From Zonotrichia leucophrys gambelii (taxonomy: Eukaryota; Chordata; Aves; Passeriformes; Passerellidae), in NCBI RefSeq assembly GCF_028769735.1, contig NC_088173.1, positions 62,404,421 to 62,468,420 of the forward strand: a stretch of 64,000 bases of DNA, given 5' to 3'. The position numbers and the translations under genes were made by a program. Below the pieces are notes generated by a model. The model was not told the DNA's origin. It saw only the letters and a program-made list of their open reading frames with translations, and made no database searches. This document shows positions 50,275 to 63,331 of this stretch, piece after piece. Numbering within the stretch: position 1 is the stretch's first letter; every line of letters begins with the position of its first letter.

Positions 50275-53200
50275 CTCTAATGGCGCCAATGATTAGTATC
50301 TGCTGGAATAAACAATTGTCCATGAACGATCATGAAAATTTTGAGTAAGAAAGCCAAACAGAAAAGATGAGCAAGGTATGAATCATTAAAATTTGAAAAA
50401 TTGAGAAGAAAGAAATGCACCTAAAATGGTATGATGCTGCTAAAGAATGGGGTGTTTTGGCCTTTGTCAGGCTGGGAAGAGCAGCTCCTAGTTAAAGAGT
50501 ATGAGGACATGGGGATCCATATCTTTGGGGGCTGAACTGGAACTTGGCCTTCTGGGCATCCTCATCACCTGTGTGTACCCCTGTAAGTTGAAAGAAGTGA
50601 CTGCATGGGTACAATAAAGTGGAGCACCCATATCTCCAATACAGATGTGAAGTAGGGTAACCTGTAGTGCCCTGTGAGAGATGGGTTCTGGTCTAGTTGC
50701 AACTCTTTGCAACTGTGTCTGCATCATTAAGAATTTGGAGGATGTGTCAAGAAAAATAGTTCACAAATTTTTGGTCATTTTTTAACATTTCATAAGTGTT
50801 CAGCTATTGCTGTGACGGCTATATTGCTGACATTGATCCTCAATCCTAATCACTCATTAATCAATCATTGTTAAAAAAACCCAAACAAACCAAATAAACT
50901 GCTCATATCTTTATTTTGTCTCATGTGCTATTATTTATTGTAGTTACCTAAATTCCTTGAACAAGCTTAATTTGGAAGAAGCAAGGAAACATATATTGTT
51001 GTAGTTTATTTTTTAAGTTTTCTAAACTTACTAGGATCATGACCTTACCATTAAATAAGATACTGACAAATGAGTATTACACCTGCTTACATCTCTTCAA
51101 CTGGGGTAATATCACCAAGATTATATCAGTGAACAAAAGGAAAAACAAAAAAATCAGCTGACCCTTTATTATTTAGACCACAGATTTAATGCAAGTTGAC
51201 TGGATAAAAAAGCAAAGCTATCTAATGTAACAAACTGGCAGCATACTTACTGCCAGCAAGCTAGCTGCAATTTCTGCAGTGATCTCAAAGCTAATTAATC
51301 TCAAGTATTAATTACCAAGAATAAGAGACAAATGGCTAATCTAGACTTCAGTGAATTGAGACATTTGTATAAAGCTATGAAACACCATTGCTAAGTCATC
51401 CCTAGAGGTACCTAACTGCCTACACTTCAACAGCATCTTCCTAGATTGTGATGAGAAGTGATTATCTTTCAGGAGATTAATCTCCATGTATTAGCTGACT
51501 AATTCTCAGTTATTTCCTATTCTCATATCTGGGCTGTTGAAAAATAGTCATGCTTTTGTTGTTGTCTCTCGTACCTTCAACAAATCTGTTTTGCAAATCT
51601 GTCAGAATTCAATGTTATGCACTTTACTCACAACATAATTGGCTAATTTATAATGTGATTTTTGTCATCTGATCATCATTTGATTTTTAGTTCACTAAAC
51701 TAAAAGTTTCCACATTAAAGTCAAGGTCTCATGTTGCATACTTTTATAGAGCTGACATGTGACTACATGTACACACACATTCTCACATATATTTATACAT
51801 ACATATGTGTATATATACCTATGTACATACATTTTTACATGCAAGCAAGAAGGGGGAAATCAATCAAGCACTGTGAAATGAACCTACAGTCACATATAGA
51901 AAAGCACCTCATTGCCACTGAGAGGTTTTCACTGTGGGAATAAATTTCTTTTTCAGAAGCTTATAAACCTGAAATAATAAATAAATACTTTTATATTAAT
52001 ATGACTTCAAGAAACTTCCTGAAGGAAGGTGAGTCTCTTAGTCATATTTTAAATGCTGAAGTACCTCAGTTGATTTGAGAAACTACCCTGATTAGAACCT
52101 TTGCTATACTAAAAACAAACCAGCAGCATTAATAAAAATCAAAGTGAAAAAGGAGGGGAGATTTGTTTGACAAATTTTAGCTTTTGAGCAACTGTTACAA
52201 ACACGTTCCCACAAATTCATATAAGATATTTAAGGAGACTGCTGACACAGCTGAAAAACAACTACAGTAAAAATCAGTTTTCCGTTATGCAGCTTAAATA
52301 TGACAGACCGAGTCAATAGAAGCATTTAGCTCACCAGACACAAGTTGAATTTTAATAGGGAAATAAAAATTCTTTGGAACAGATTTTCCATATATCATCT
52401 AGGATCATTATAGTAGCTTTCATTTCCTTCAAGGCAAGTGCTAAGGCACACTCCCATTTATTAGAGCAGACATCCAATAAGCAGCACCTGTTCTGCATCT
52501 CAAATACTATTTTTCTTCACACCTATCCAGTCACAAACTGTTCTGCAGTAAGGTACTCTGATTTACTCCATTGAAACTTGAATATTCATCAGGAGAGATA
52601 ACAGTCTTTCTTTCTTCACTTAACTGTCCTACCCAATGGAATAGTATTAACCTCCTGCCTCCTTTTACATAAAGGACAGGAGAGAAAATTAATTTCTTTT
52701 GAGGACAAAAAAAAGAAGGAAAATATTTTCCATAGTCTCTTATTGCTTCATGAGTGTACACTGTAATAAACTTACAAATTACTATTAAAATATTGTAACT
52801 AAGGATCAAATACAATTACAGTTGCTAGTTCCCGTGGAAGTGCTCATATAAGTGATTCTTTGAATATTTTACTCTGATTCTGGCTTTCCAGGATCCTGAA
52901 ATTGAGTGAACTAGACCCAGTCTACTCAAATCAGAACATAACAGAGAAAAACAGAAGACTAGTCAAAAACTCTCAATTTAGACCAGAAAACTGGATTTTT
53001 AAATTTTTTTTATTTTTAGGAGTGGGTTGCAGGGCAAAGAGTAGGGAAAAGAAAACTCAGTTTTAAGCAGTTAGATGACAACTTTCTCCTTGCTTGACTA
53101 AACAGGAAGAATGCAATAGTGAAAACAGACTATCAAATGTATCACATAATTATCTTTTGAGCTGTTATGCCAATGCAGCAAGCACAAGGACACAGGAGGA

Positions 53201-56200
53201 GTCCTTTTTAGGTACATAACAATAACAGTAAAATCCAGTTTTTTTACCAGACTTTGTTTCATGTGCACTGTATGCCACCTTTGCCTCCTTCCTTTGGGCT
53301 AAATACACCTACTGCCAGGTAGCCTAGCTGCCTTACCACCAAAGGATCTAATAAACTGGAGCAGATTTGCCTTCCAGATAAAGACTGAAACACACCAATA
53401 ATCTCATCTTTCTGTCTGCAAAATCAAACTAGCGTTTAATTCATAGAACACATGGTTCCTTAAGAAACAATTGTCTTAGGAACAACCATCTTGTTGAAAA
53501 AACCTTTTGCAGACTATGAAGTCTGCCAGGTGGTAGAGAGACACAGAAATTAGTCCCTCCATTTATTTTTCCTCAGAATGGAATCAGCAGCTCTTCTAGG
53601 GTTTAAAGGGCCCCTATGCATCTTATGTATATTCTACATATTATTTTTAAAGTAATTTTTGATTTGGCAATCATTTAGGGCAGAGATTAACAAAATACCC
53701 AAACCAGAACAAAATAAAAAATGAGAACAGAGCAACCAACCAACCAAAAAACAGACCTAGAAGTGAGAAAAGTATCTGGAATCTGGGGTTAACATGAACA
53801 CAACTGTCTTTTCAAATTGACTTGCAGTCACTAAAATTACCAAGCTAGACAGTTATACCAATTTAAATTATGTGTTGTGTTGGAAAGCTGGTTTCTCCAG
53901 CTTTTTGCTAAGAATTCTTAGGTTAGAGATAAAATCTCATTAGCTAAAAACATATTAGGTAGAAACCCAATAGAATATCTTGAATGTTTCAAATTTTCTG
54001 AAGTACGGGAGTAGAATATTGAGAGATAATTAAAGCATATAGTAATTATTTAGGATCACTTAGGGAAAAAACAGAGGAAAATCTCACACTTTCTCTAAAA
54101 TTAAAGCAAAAATTTTAGTCTATTTTCAATGACAGATTCTTAACCTATTTAGATATTTTATTTAGGAAAGCCTTTACAGGTACCCAAATGGCATACCTGA
54201 ATATATTTGAAAATATGACACCAAATCATTTATATATCCCATAGGATCTTGACTCTATATCTCTGTCTTTTGGCTCCACAACTAAAATATGCCTTGATAT
54301 ATAATAACTAATATATCTCTTAACAGAAATAACAGAGAAGACTTGCCTAATTTATATGCCCATAGAGAATAGAGGGAAAATTAAAACTGAAAAGTGATTT
54401 AATTATAAAGACCTTTCAGACTGAAACAGTTTCTTTTCTGACTAGCAGCAAAAGAAAAAAAAAAAAAAAGCACAGATAATTACTGGAATAAAAACCTCCA
54501 AACAATAAAGTCACTTTGACTAGAATTGTTCAAGATTTGCATTACATTTTCTGGCATTCATCTTCAAATTTTAATGCTATTTATTAGAACATTTGAACAA
54601 CATGTTCTAATAAATTGCATTAAATTGAGTGGTGATTTAGCTCTGCAAAAGCAAAGCAGAAGGGTACATTGAAGAAACAGAACAAATGACAAGAATGTGA
54701 TGCAATTTTTGTTATTATTTTTGATAGTAGACATTCAATATTAATGTTCATTATACAATAAAAAGGTTTAACATCATTGCATAAGAAAGAATCTAAATTA
54801 TTGAGCTCATGGTACAACACTTGAAAGAGGCAAAGGATCTACATAGGTCATCATCTGATAATCATAATCTTGCAGAGATCTCACAATCTGTCAGCAAAAA
54901 CACCTATGTTAAGTCAGTGAGGATGAGAGCAGGGCTGAGTTTTTCCCATTTTCTGAAAGAATGTTTTATTCTCTTGCTGCTGTTAACTCTGACAGAGTAA
55001 CACCACAAAGCTGCTTGCTCACTTCTCCCATTCTGCCAGGGGAATGGAGGAAGAGTAAAAAAAGAGAAAAATTATGTATCAAAACAAACTATAATGGTAA
55101 TAAAAATAAATGCTCAATAATTGAAGTGGAAGAGGAAAGAAAACAAATCAAATCAAGTGACACAAAGGCAACCACTGCCCACCTTCCATGGGTAGAATAT
55201 TGCCCAGACAGTTTCTGATCCAAAGATGGCTGGTGCTCCTAAATGCCCCTCTTTTCCCTTTTATTTGCAAGTGTGGTGTTACATGGCATAGAATATCTCT
55301 TTGATTAGGTCAGATCAGCTCCCCGGTTGTGTCTCTTCCCAACTTATTATGCTCATCTCCTTACCTGCTAAATCCATTTATTTTGAGGACAGATTGAAAA
55401 AGAGAGAAGTCCTTGATGCTGTGTGAACACTGCTCATCAAAAGCTAAAACATTATTGTGAAACCAGTATTGTTTTGGTCAAAAGTCTATATCACAGCCCC
55501 ATACAATCTACTGTAAAGAAAATGAACTCTATCCAAGCCCAGACTGTTGCACCTTTGAAATGTTTCATAAAAAGTAGATGGCAGAAAGTTTTCTTTTGTC
55601 CTCATCGAAGTTTAAAAGCAAGGTCCCTGTTAAATCCTTTGAGTAACTGGATGTAAACAGTGAACACCTATCACCTCTATAGAATTGAGTTTGCAAAATT
55701 AGTTGGAACAAAGGCTGTAACATTCCTTTTCTTTCTGATTCAGTTGCAGAAGAGTATTCCTAATCCATGTTTTTAATTAACTCTCCTTGATAAGAATCTG
55801 AGCAATGGTACTTTGGCTTACAAGTCAAATTTGAATTCTTGGCTAGGGAATGTTTGCCTGCACTAGGCCTGCTTCTGGTGCAAGAGTTGGCAGCAGCAGT
55901 CCAAAATGCAGCAAGAAAGGAGCAGTTTCTTTGACAGTCTGTACCTGACAGTGTTGCACTTCTAATCCCTTTCTGGAAAAAATCCAATGAATTAATATAA
56001 AATATTTTAGGTGATTTCAATTAATAGAGCAGAGTTTACACTTAAATAGAACACAAAATTAGCCACAGCCCAATCTCACATGAGATCTGTGTCTGGAACT
56101 GACAGGGGGTAAGAAGATGTTTTCTATGTTGCCTCTGCTCTGCCAGCATCAGGAATAGATTCTTCACTTACTTTATTTTCACCCTTATGGCAAATTTTTG

Positions 56201-57428
56201 CTCATATTCCAAGGAAATTTTTTAAACTGTGGCGGCCCTTTGATCTGTCTTAAATTAGTGCATTTATTGTGTAGGTAGTGAGCTTGTAACACAGACATCA
56301 CAGCACTGAATGATTAGATCAGATCATAAGGGCTTAAGACAGGTGGCACATCAGCGCTCTGTAGTATGAGCCACTTCTAAGCAAACTTCTTGGAAAGCGA
56401 TTATTATTTGGGCATTTAATATCAGCTATATTGTTAGGTATATTTTGAAGGTAGCAGTTTTAAGTTACCTTGATTTCATCTCATAGCGGAACCTATGCAC
56501 CCAGCACAGGTTTTAGGCAAAGCAGTGTCTAAAATGTAAATAATATGAAATTTGACCTGTAAATGCCTATATACTCTACAATACTTTTCTGTTCTTTTTA
56601 TTGCAGTGATAACAAGGTTCTGATACTTGAAAGAAAAGAAAAAAATCAACACAAAAAACCCCTATGATGTAGTGCTGTTAAACCATGACCAAATTTCCTG
56701 CCATGGCCTCACATGAATATCATGATTATGATGACCTTAGCATGCAAAGGAGAAGGTTCTTCTTCTTTACCATTGAGTAAATTCTTAATATTTGTCTTCC
56801 CTTTTCATTGCCAAAATCTTAGTTACTAAATTCAGGGTGAAAAGGCAGTCATTTGTTTCAGTGTTAAAAGAACAATTTCCTTATATTCTTTTTAATTATA
56901 AGTAGTCATTACTGTTTGGTTAAAAGCTTTCATAACTGAGATTAATGTGAAATAGAGCACATTATTTCTAAGACTTCATGCTCAGTAACTGAAAAGAGCT
57001 CATGTTACATCAAGGACTTTTAACTTCACTACTTTTAATACAGTTCATATGCATGTTCATGTATTTGCTTTCTTTACAAATTAAATAATTCCTTTACTTA
57101 AATAATCTTCTTTTCAACATATGTCATAAATGACATTGGGAATATTTTTTTAATTGTGGGGGTTTTATCTATTATATTTTTAAATGTTTTTTGGAAGATG
57201 AAGGCTTTACAGGAAGCACATAGAGCTGCCTACATTATTTAGAAAGCAAGCTTGCAGCAGCTATAGTTTGTTATATTTGTCAATTAGTGTTACATAGAGA
57301 TTTATACAATTAGTGAGTATAGGAAGGACAAGAAGGAAAGTAGAAACTGTAGAGCACTGCCAAGTCTGATGGCCCAAAAGAGCTGAGGTTGCTGCAGCTC
57401 TGTGTTCCAGAGCTTGAGCCAGCAAGTT
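50275..57428. other. Intergenic DNA
   Basis: No gene was recognised. It contains an AT/AC-rich microsatellite region (51764-51840), short A-rich runs (for example 54450-54469), and a CAAC run at about 53733-53744. Confidence 0.5.
51764..51840. repeat. Degenerate (CA)/(TA)/(TACA) microsatellite
   Basis: Alternating purine-pyrimidine sequence of ACAC, ATAT and TACATA words with few interruptions. Confidence 0.8.
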
Positions 57429-57452
57429 TGAGTGTCTGCAGGCAGACACTCA
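57429..57452. repeat. 24-bp near-perfect palindrome
   Basis: Eleven-base arms at 57429-57439 and 57442-57452 are exactly complementary around two central bases. The core reads GTCTGCAGGCAGAC. It is GC-richer than its surroundings. Confidence 0.8.
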
Positions 57453-60400
57453 CACGTACACACAGTACTTGTATGCCCACAACAAGTCACAAGGACCAAC
57501 ACAGGCAGAAATTAATTTTTCATTTCTAAATGCTCACATGTGTATCAGAAGAGCATCTGTGTTTATGTAAATGAGTTAAGATAATTCTAGTTTTTTTTAG
57601 CACATGAAAAACCTCTATTCCAGGAATAAATTTGTATTCTTCATATGATTGAAAGACTTGAGGCCTATATACTTTTATAGCTGATGCCTAAACAAGGTAT
57701 ATTCTTCCAGAATGTTCACAACTAAAGGAAACATTGCAATTATAATATAAAATAAGGGTTAAAGAAAAATCTCTTCTTGCTAGAAGATGTGCATGGGAAA
57801 TAAACTATTAGAAAGACTATCGATGGCAAGTGATGTTTCCATATGTAAGGATTTTAAATACATATATTGATGCCAGAATCATTGGGAGGGCATTAACAAT
57901 TCTGTAAGAATACTTTTGGGCTTAATTATCCTGGAAATGTTTAAGCCAAAACATCAGCATCTCACCTTCTGCATCTCAAACCAGATCAAGAAGTACTGAT
58001 TCATTGTGTTCAAAGTTGTTTCTGGATAGGCAAAGGTTGGAATTCCCAGTGTGACTTGTTTCTGTCATTTACAAATGAAAAGCCTTTTTAAACCTGCCTT
58101 GCCTCTGTCACGCTGAATAGTCTGGCTGTCACTCTTGGACTGGATTACATTGTTGAAAGCAAATCTGTGTCACTGACCTTTCCAGTGAGGCTGAAGATGC
58201 AATGGAATGTCATCCCAGGGGACAATATTTAGAACTTCTCCATGTTGTCACTGACATACCAACTATGAGCTACCATTGTCAGAATTAATGAATGCTGAAA
58301 TACATTTCAAGAGAAATTTTGTACCAGGGGCTGCGAAGAGGATTAACAGATAAATAATCCAATTGATGCTATTGCATGTATATAATACATGAAATAAAGA
58401 TTAGAAAGGAGATTGAATTCTTCTGGCTTTTCATTTGGAAAGTTCATTTCCAGCATCTAGAAACTTCAGTGAAGAATATTCAGTGAATGCCCAGTACTTA
58501 TGGAATTAAGCCATTAATGTATATAGCTAAATAAAGTTCTAGGATTCTCCCCTCTTCTCTTATTGTCATAATTGTTATTAACTTCACAAAAGAATTTAAT
58601 ATTTTTTAAAGTTTTGAATCAGAAAAATTTTGAATGAGGAGCATAGTGCATGCAACTGAATCAGCATAAAAATCTGAAGAAGAATTTCTAGACAGAACAG
58701 AACAGTAAGACTTTATTCTGTGGTACTGCAAAGATAAAGAGGTATCAAAAATCGGGTCTAAATTGTATAAGGTCTTGAAGAAGATGAAGATCTTATATCT
58801 AATGCACTATAGGAGAGGGCATCAATGCCTGAACTCTTCATTGATGTGTCACAGAAGAAATGAGAGATAAGGAAGATAATTATAGTGGCTGTGATTTTAA
58901 TAGATTAAAGTGCTAAGATTAGCATCAGACTACAGGAGATGTTGCAGTAATCATGGTAAAATTTAACCTGACACTCATGTAACTAGCAGTGGTATATGGG
59001 ACTAAATAATTCTGTAAACTTTTCAGCATTTATATTTTCAGTATAACCTTTTACTATAGCTTATCTTTAAGGACATTTATTCACTGCCATTACGTCAATT
59101 ATGATTCTTGGGGTTATTGGAGAAATGCATTTAAGGATATCAAGATATAATTGATTTCATTTGTGGTTATACTGTAACGGGGACATAAGCACTGGTAAAA
59201 CTAGAATTTGCCAGATGATGCCACAGCAGGCTAAACTTAAAAAATGAGAGTGTTTCCATATGACAAAATGACTGTGTGGTTACAGTGCACTCTAATCTAC
59301 AAGTACCACCTTGATTTCATTCATGTAAACACCATAACTATCAATGAAGATGTCAGCTCAAGTTCCTGCTAACAACCCTAGCAGAGAGTTGCCTGACCAT
59401 TACCCTGCTGTATCCATCTTCTCTCTACTTGTTTACTTCAGCCCATGTAAGTTTCTTACAGATTTTTGAAGTTGTGCTAAAGGAATGCCCAGTAAATTTA
59501 CCTGAATGATCTTCCTTTCAGTCAAAGAATCCCTGACTGGAGTCACAGCCTCTTTGTATGACTGGCAAGTGCAGGGAGTGCACTGTGGAACCACACTGAC
59601 CTAAGGGGCCGAAAGAGCCTGGCCAAAGGGATGGCAGCTGAACTCTGCGCCTCTGTCCAGCCTCTCCTGGTTCCGTGGCTGGAAGAGGCTTGAGTAAAAG
59701 GTCTGGTTTGTTAAATCCTTTCAGATCAAGGCAATGCTGCTGCCTAGCAGCAGTTTTAACACAGTTACAAAATGAACATATTTATAGTTAATGCATTTAC
59801 ACTCAGTTCTAGCAAAATCTATCTTTTTGTTCAGTGTGTGGCAAATACTTAAGATTTCACATTACATGTTACAAATACGGTTTTCCCAAAATTGCTTTCT
59901 TAATAAAATAGAGGTTATATTAATTCAAAAAAACATTTTCCTCTGTTTAAAAGCACATCAAGCTGAACAGTTGCTACTTACAGTGCTACTTACTGGAAGG
60001 TCTGAAGTTTATTTAGAAGGCATGTTTGGCAATGCCTGCAGTTTGCTTCCTAACATTCTCACATTTAAAATCTAGCTCCAGCAGCTAATAGAATGTAAAT
60101 AAAAATGTCTTCTTATATAATGCTTTCACTAAAGTTTTCTTTCATTTAGGTAGTACATTTGGAGCCTGAGATCTGATGCAACATCAAATGTTTTACTGGC
60201 AGTATGATACTAACACAGATGAAAAAGCACACTTTGTACAATTCAAGAAGGTCCTTTATCATTCAGCTCAAACAGAAATAAAGAAGCTTTATAATTGGTG
60301 TCTGCAAAGCCTCTTCACTTGTGAACAAAACTATGACAATCAGGAATCACATCTCTTGCCCCTCTCAACTGCCTAAAGCTATGAAGAGACACCTCTGCAG

Positions 60401-61461
60401 GTGCTGATATAGCAACATCAAGCTCTCCCTTTTTCACTGGCTGTAGCTTATCCTTTTCACAGCTCAGCTGGTAAAGTGTTTCTGGCATATTCTGCCTAAT
60501 CCACATTCAGAGCAAAGCCAGTGAAGTTTCCAAATGATACAGAAAAACACACCAGACTGTTTATAACAGAGATTAACACAGGATCTGCTACCAACAGGTT
60601 AACAAGAGGGTTTAAACTGTGCATACATAGATCACAGCTTGCCTGTCTTAGAAGTAGTCCTGAGATATCTACTGCTTGGCTGGACATCCTGAGTGGCACA
60701 GTCTCCAGCACAGAGATGACTGGGAACAATAGCTATCAGCACAGCTAGATGTGAAAGAGGATATCTGTCCTGAGCCTCAAGCCAACCATATAAATTGCTT
60801 GTGTTTACCTGGCTGCTTTTGCCTGGAGAGGACGAGGGATCAATCACAGGAGCCACTCTGCTGGAGGTGACTGCCCTCCCAGTTCTGCTGGCAGAAGGGT
60901 AATAATGAGCAGCTGGAGGGCAGAACTGCAACAAGGGTCTTCCACCTGCACAGCAGCTAGAGAGATTGCTGCCCACAATCTGTTTGACTGATCTAACTCT
61001 GCTAGCTTTACTGTGTAATATAAACCTAGGTTAATTAAAGTTGCTTTCCAAATTGCTCTGTGTATAAATCCTTAAATTTCTATTATTCAAACTCTATTTT
61101 TATTTATCTATATTTGCTGGGTGAATGTCCCTTTGTATTAGTTTATATTATTAATAAATAAAAGAGTATATTTTTGTCTTTTGCAGTCCAAAACCTTTAG
61201 ATAAAAACATAGCATCATGACATTTTTCCTATGCTTAATGCTTCTCCTTACTTCTGGTTCACTTTTTGGGCTAAAGGGGAGATTGATGCTTACAAGGGTG
61301 TGGGACTTGTGATAGGATGCAGGAGAAGGACATTTGGGTATTTTACAAGGCAATGAGGTGTTCAGAGAAGGATTAAAGGAGAGGAAAGGGTACCTGAGGT
61401 GCTTTGGGGAGTAGCTCAGGAAGTAATTTAGGCTGGAATAACCTATAATTTTCATGTCCAC
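57453..61461. other. Intergenic DNA
   Basis: No gene was recognised. Positions 57980-58280 are complex and repeat-free, possibly conserved. Positions 59520-59760 and 60820-60960 are GC-richer patches. The latter has 9-bp inverted arms at 60880-60888 and 60920-60928. Confidence 0.45.
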
Positions 61462-61800
61462 CACTATGCCATGTCCCTAACTATAATACCTACACATCTT
61501 TTAAAACACCTCCAGGATGTCGACTCAGCCACTTCCCTAGGAAGCTTGTTCCAATGTTGGATAACCCTTTCAGTGAAGGACTTTTTCCTTATGTCCAAAC
61601 CAAACCTTCCCTGCCACGACTCTAGGGTGTTTCTTCTAGTTCTGTCATTTTTTTACTTGGAAGAAGAGGCTGATCCCCACCTTACTGCAACCTTCTTTCA
61701 GGTTGGTGTAGAGAGCAATGAGGTGTCCCCTGAGGCTGAGCAACCCCAGCTCCTTCAGCTGCTCCTCGTAAGGTTTGTTCTCCACAGGTGTGGGAAGTAG
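61462..61800 (-). mobile_element. CR1 LINE 3' region fragment
   Basis: In reverse complement this matches the well-known CR1 3' segment. On the + strand it reads CTTTTAAAACACCTCCAGGATG, ACCCTTTCAGTGAAGGACTTTTTCC, CAACCTTCTTTCAGG, GAGAGCAATGAGGTGTCCCCTGAG and CAACCCCAGCTCCTTCAGCTGCTCCTC in that order. It is moderately diverged. The extreme CR1 3' end with its short tandem tail repeats is not recognisable on the left side. Confidence 0.88.
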
Positions 61801-61909
61801 GAGAGGATGGTTACTTGCACAATGCTGGTCAGTGCTCTTGCCTGACCATGCTGTACACTTCCTCACCAAAGTCTGTCCTGGTTCCTCATTAAATTTTAAC
61901 TATTTTCTT

Positions 61910-62254
61910 GGGTGAAGGGCTCTTTTCGGGTGCATATGTATGTGTATGAGAAGTCTAAGAGCCAGTGACTGGAGTGCCAGAGAGCCTGTGTGTCTGGGTC
62001 ACCAGCAAGAATGATGAGTGTTTGTGCACAAATCTGTGTATGATCACAAACATGACTGTTTGTGCACAAGTCTGTGTATGATCACAAACAAACATCAGGT
62101 CAGCATCCCTGGTGAGTAGGTGGGACCAGACACGCTCACGAGTGGTCTCTGGAGATTGACTGTGGGACCTCCTTGACTATATGAATATCTTGGTGGAAGG
62201 TGAGGGGGGAGCAGGAGGGTCCAGGACTGGTATCTAACACCTCTTCATTTGAAG
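61910..62254 (+). repeat. Dispersed repeat of unidentified family, copy 2, left part
   Basis: GT-rich sequence directly left of the solo LTR's target duplication. It continues in character to the right of the LTR, so it is probably the left half of the element interrupted by that LTR. It contains a 38-bp-period tandem duplication (62019-62090). No coding motif was recognised, and its membership of the same repeat as 62935-63331 is inferred. Confidence 0.4.
62019..62090. repeat. Tandem duplication, 38-bp period
   Basis: A 34-base word beginning TGTTTGTGCACAA and ending ATCACAAACA occurs at 62019-62052 and 62057-62090 with one mismatch. Each unit begins and ends with the inverted octamers TGTTTGTG and CACAAACA. 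Confidence 0.85.
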
Positions 62255-62260
62255 GGATAC
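62255..62260. repeat. Target-site duplication, left copy (GGATAC)
   Basis: GGATAC immediately precedes the LTR's 5' TG and is repeated exactly at 62929-62934. Confidence 0.9.
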
Positions 62261-62928
62261 TGTTGTATAGTGTGTTGTTAAGTTTCTTGTGTTATTCCCC
62301 CAATTTAGGTATTGTTCTCCCCTATTATGTGTAAAATGGTTTTGTTCCCCCAGTTTTTCCCGCCACTGCTACCCTGTCAGCTAAGTTGCTATAGTAACCG
62401 CTATTCATAGTTGCCGATATGTAATTGCTCCTCCCCTATTTTCCCTTAAAAGTGAAAGTTGTCTCCTCCCTGGGCCCAGTCAATCACCCCCTTCTCCTCC
62501 CAGGTTTCGAGAACCTTCTTCTCTCTGGGGGTTATGGTTGGCTGCTGCCCCGGGGCCCCTCCTTTGCTTTATATTAGTTGGTTATTTAGGTATGTCAATT
62601 ATGTTTAGCACCTCCAAATATGTATTACTATTGGTTAGCTAGGCTTCCCTACCTTTTCCCCCCTTTTTCCCTTAAAACCCTGTCTCGCCCCCTGTTCGGG
62701 GCCATTTGCTGGTGGTGCCCATCCCCGTTGGTGCTTCTGTAATAAACCGACAGTTTACCTCCAGCAAGTGGTCGCCTCCTGATTCGTCTCGCAGCACGCT
62801 GCTCCGAGCTATCACCCAGCCCAGCCTGAGGCCAAGACACCAAGGGGGGCTGCCTTCAGATGCGAGGGGGCGTTGGCCTTCGCCCCTCACTAACTAGCCA
62901 GATCTAGGGCCGCTTACGCCCGCGCGCA
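62261..62928 (+). mobile_element. Solo ERV LTR, 668 bp, ERVK-like
   Basis: The element starts TGTTGTATAG and ends CGCGCGCA, with the canonical TG...CA ends. It is flanked by a perfect 6-bp target duplication (GGATAC). Six-base duplications are usual for betaretrovirus-like (ERVK) elements. Inside are a TTAAAA TATA-like box (62672-62677) and an AATAAA polyadenylation signal (62741-62746) 69 bases downstream. The 3' part is rich in CpG. No internal retroviral genes are present, so it formed by recombination between the two LTRs of a former provirus. The intact ends, duplication and retained CpGs suggest a fairly recent insertion. Confidence 0.92.
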
Positions 62929-62934
62929 GGATAC
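62929..62934. repeat. Target-site duplication, right copy (GGATAC)
   Basis: Exact repeat of 62255-62260 directly after the LTR's terminal CA. Confidence 0.9.
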
Positions 62935-63331
62935 ATGTATGTTCATATACACATCATGTGAGTGCAGGTCTAAACCCCTGCAGCTAGAGTGGGGCTACGG
63001 CCTTCAAGGTGGCATGGCCAGATGCTACCAAGTGGCAATCCTGGCATCCAGGGGCAGCAGATCCCACATTCTGGTTAAGTGAACATTATATACTCGTATC
63101 TCTTCCCACTATTGGATCTTTATCCTGGTCAGCCAGAGAAAGGAAAGGGATGAGGCTGTTGGTGGTGTTTGTGCTTGTGCAAGTGCTGCATGTGCCTGCA
63201 TGTGCTGATCAGCGTGGCTGGCTCTGTACACAAGGTAGCATGTACTGAATAGTCCATTTATGTGTGTGCCTTCTGGGAACACGGGCTACTGGATGCACCC
63301 AGTGACAACCTCAATATCTTGATGTCAGATT
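62935..63331 (+). repeat. Dispersed repeat of unidentified family, copy 2, right part
   Basis: Positions 63080-63331 align by eye with the reverse complement of 26085-26300. The shared order of words is CAGCCAGAGAA, a GATGAGGC-like word, GGTG-TGTTTGTG, CTGATCAGCGTGG versus CTGTGATCTGCGTGG, GTGTGTG-CC, CTGGGAA, GGGCTA and CCTCA-TGTCAGAT. It is interrupted upstream by the solo LTR. It may be an LTR or other non-coding retroelement part; I cannot name it. Confidence 0.5.
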
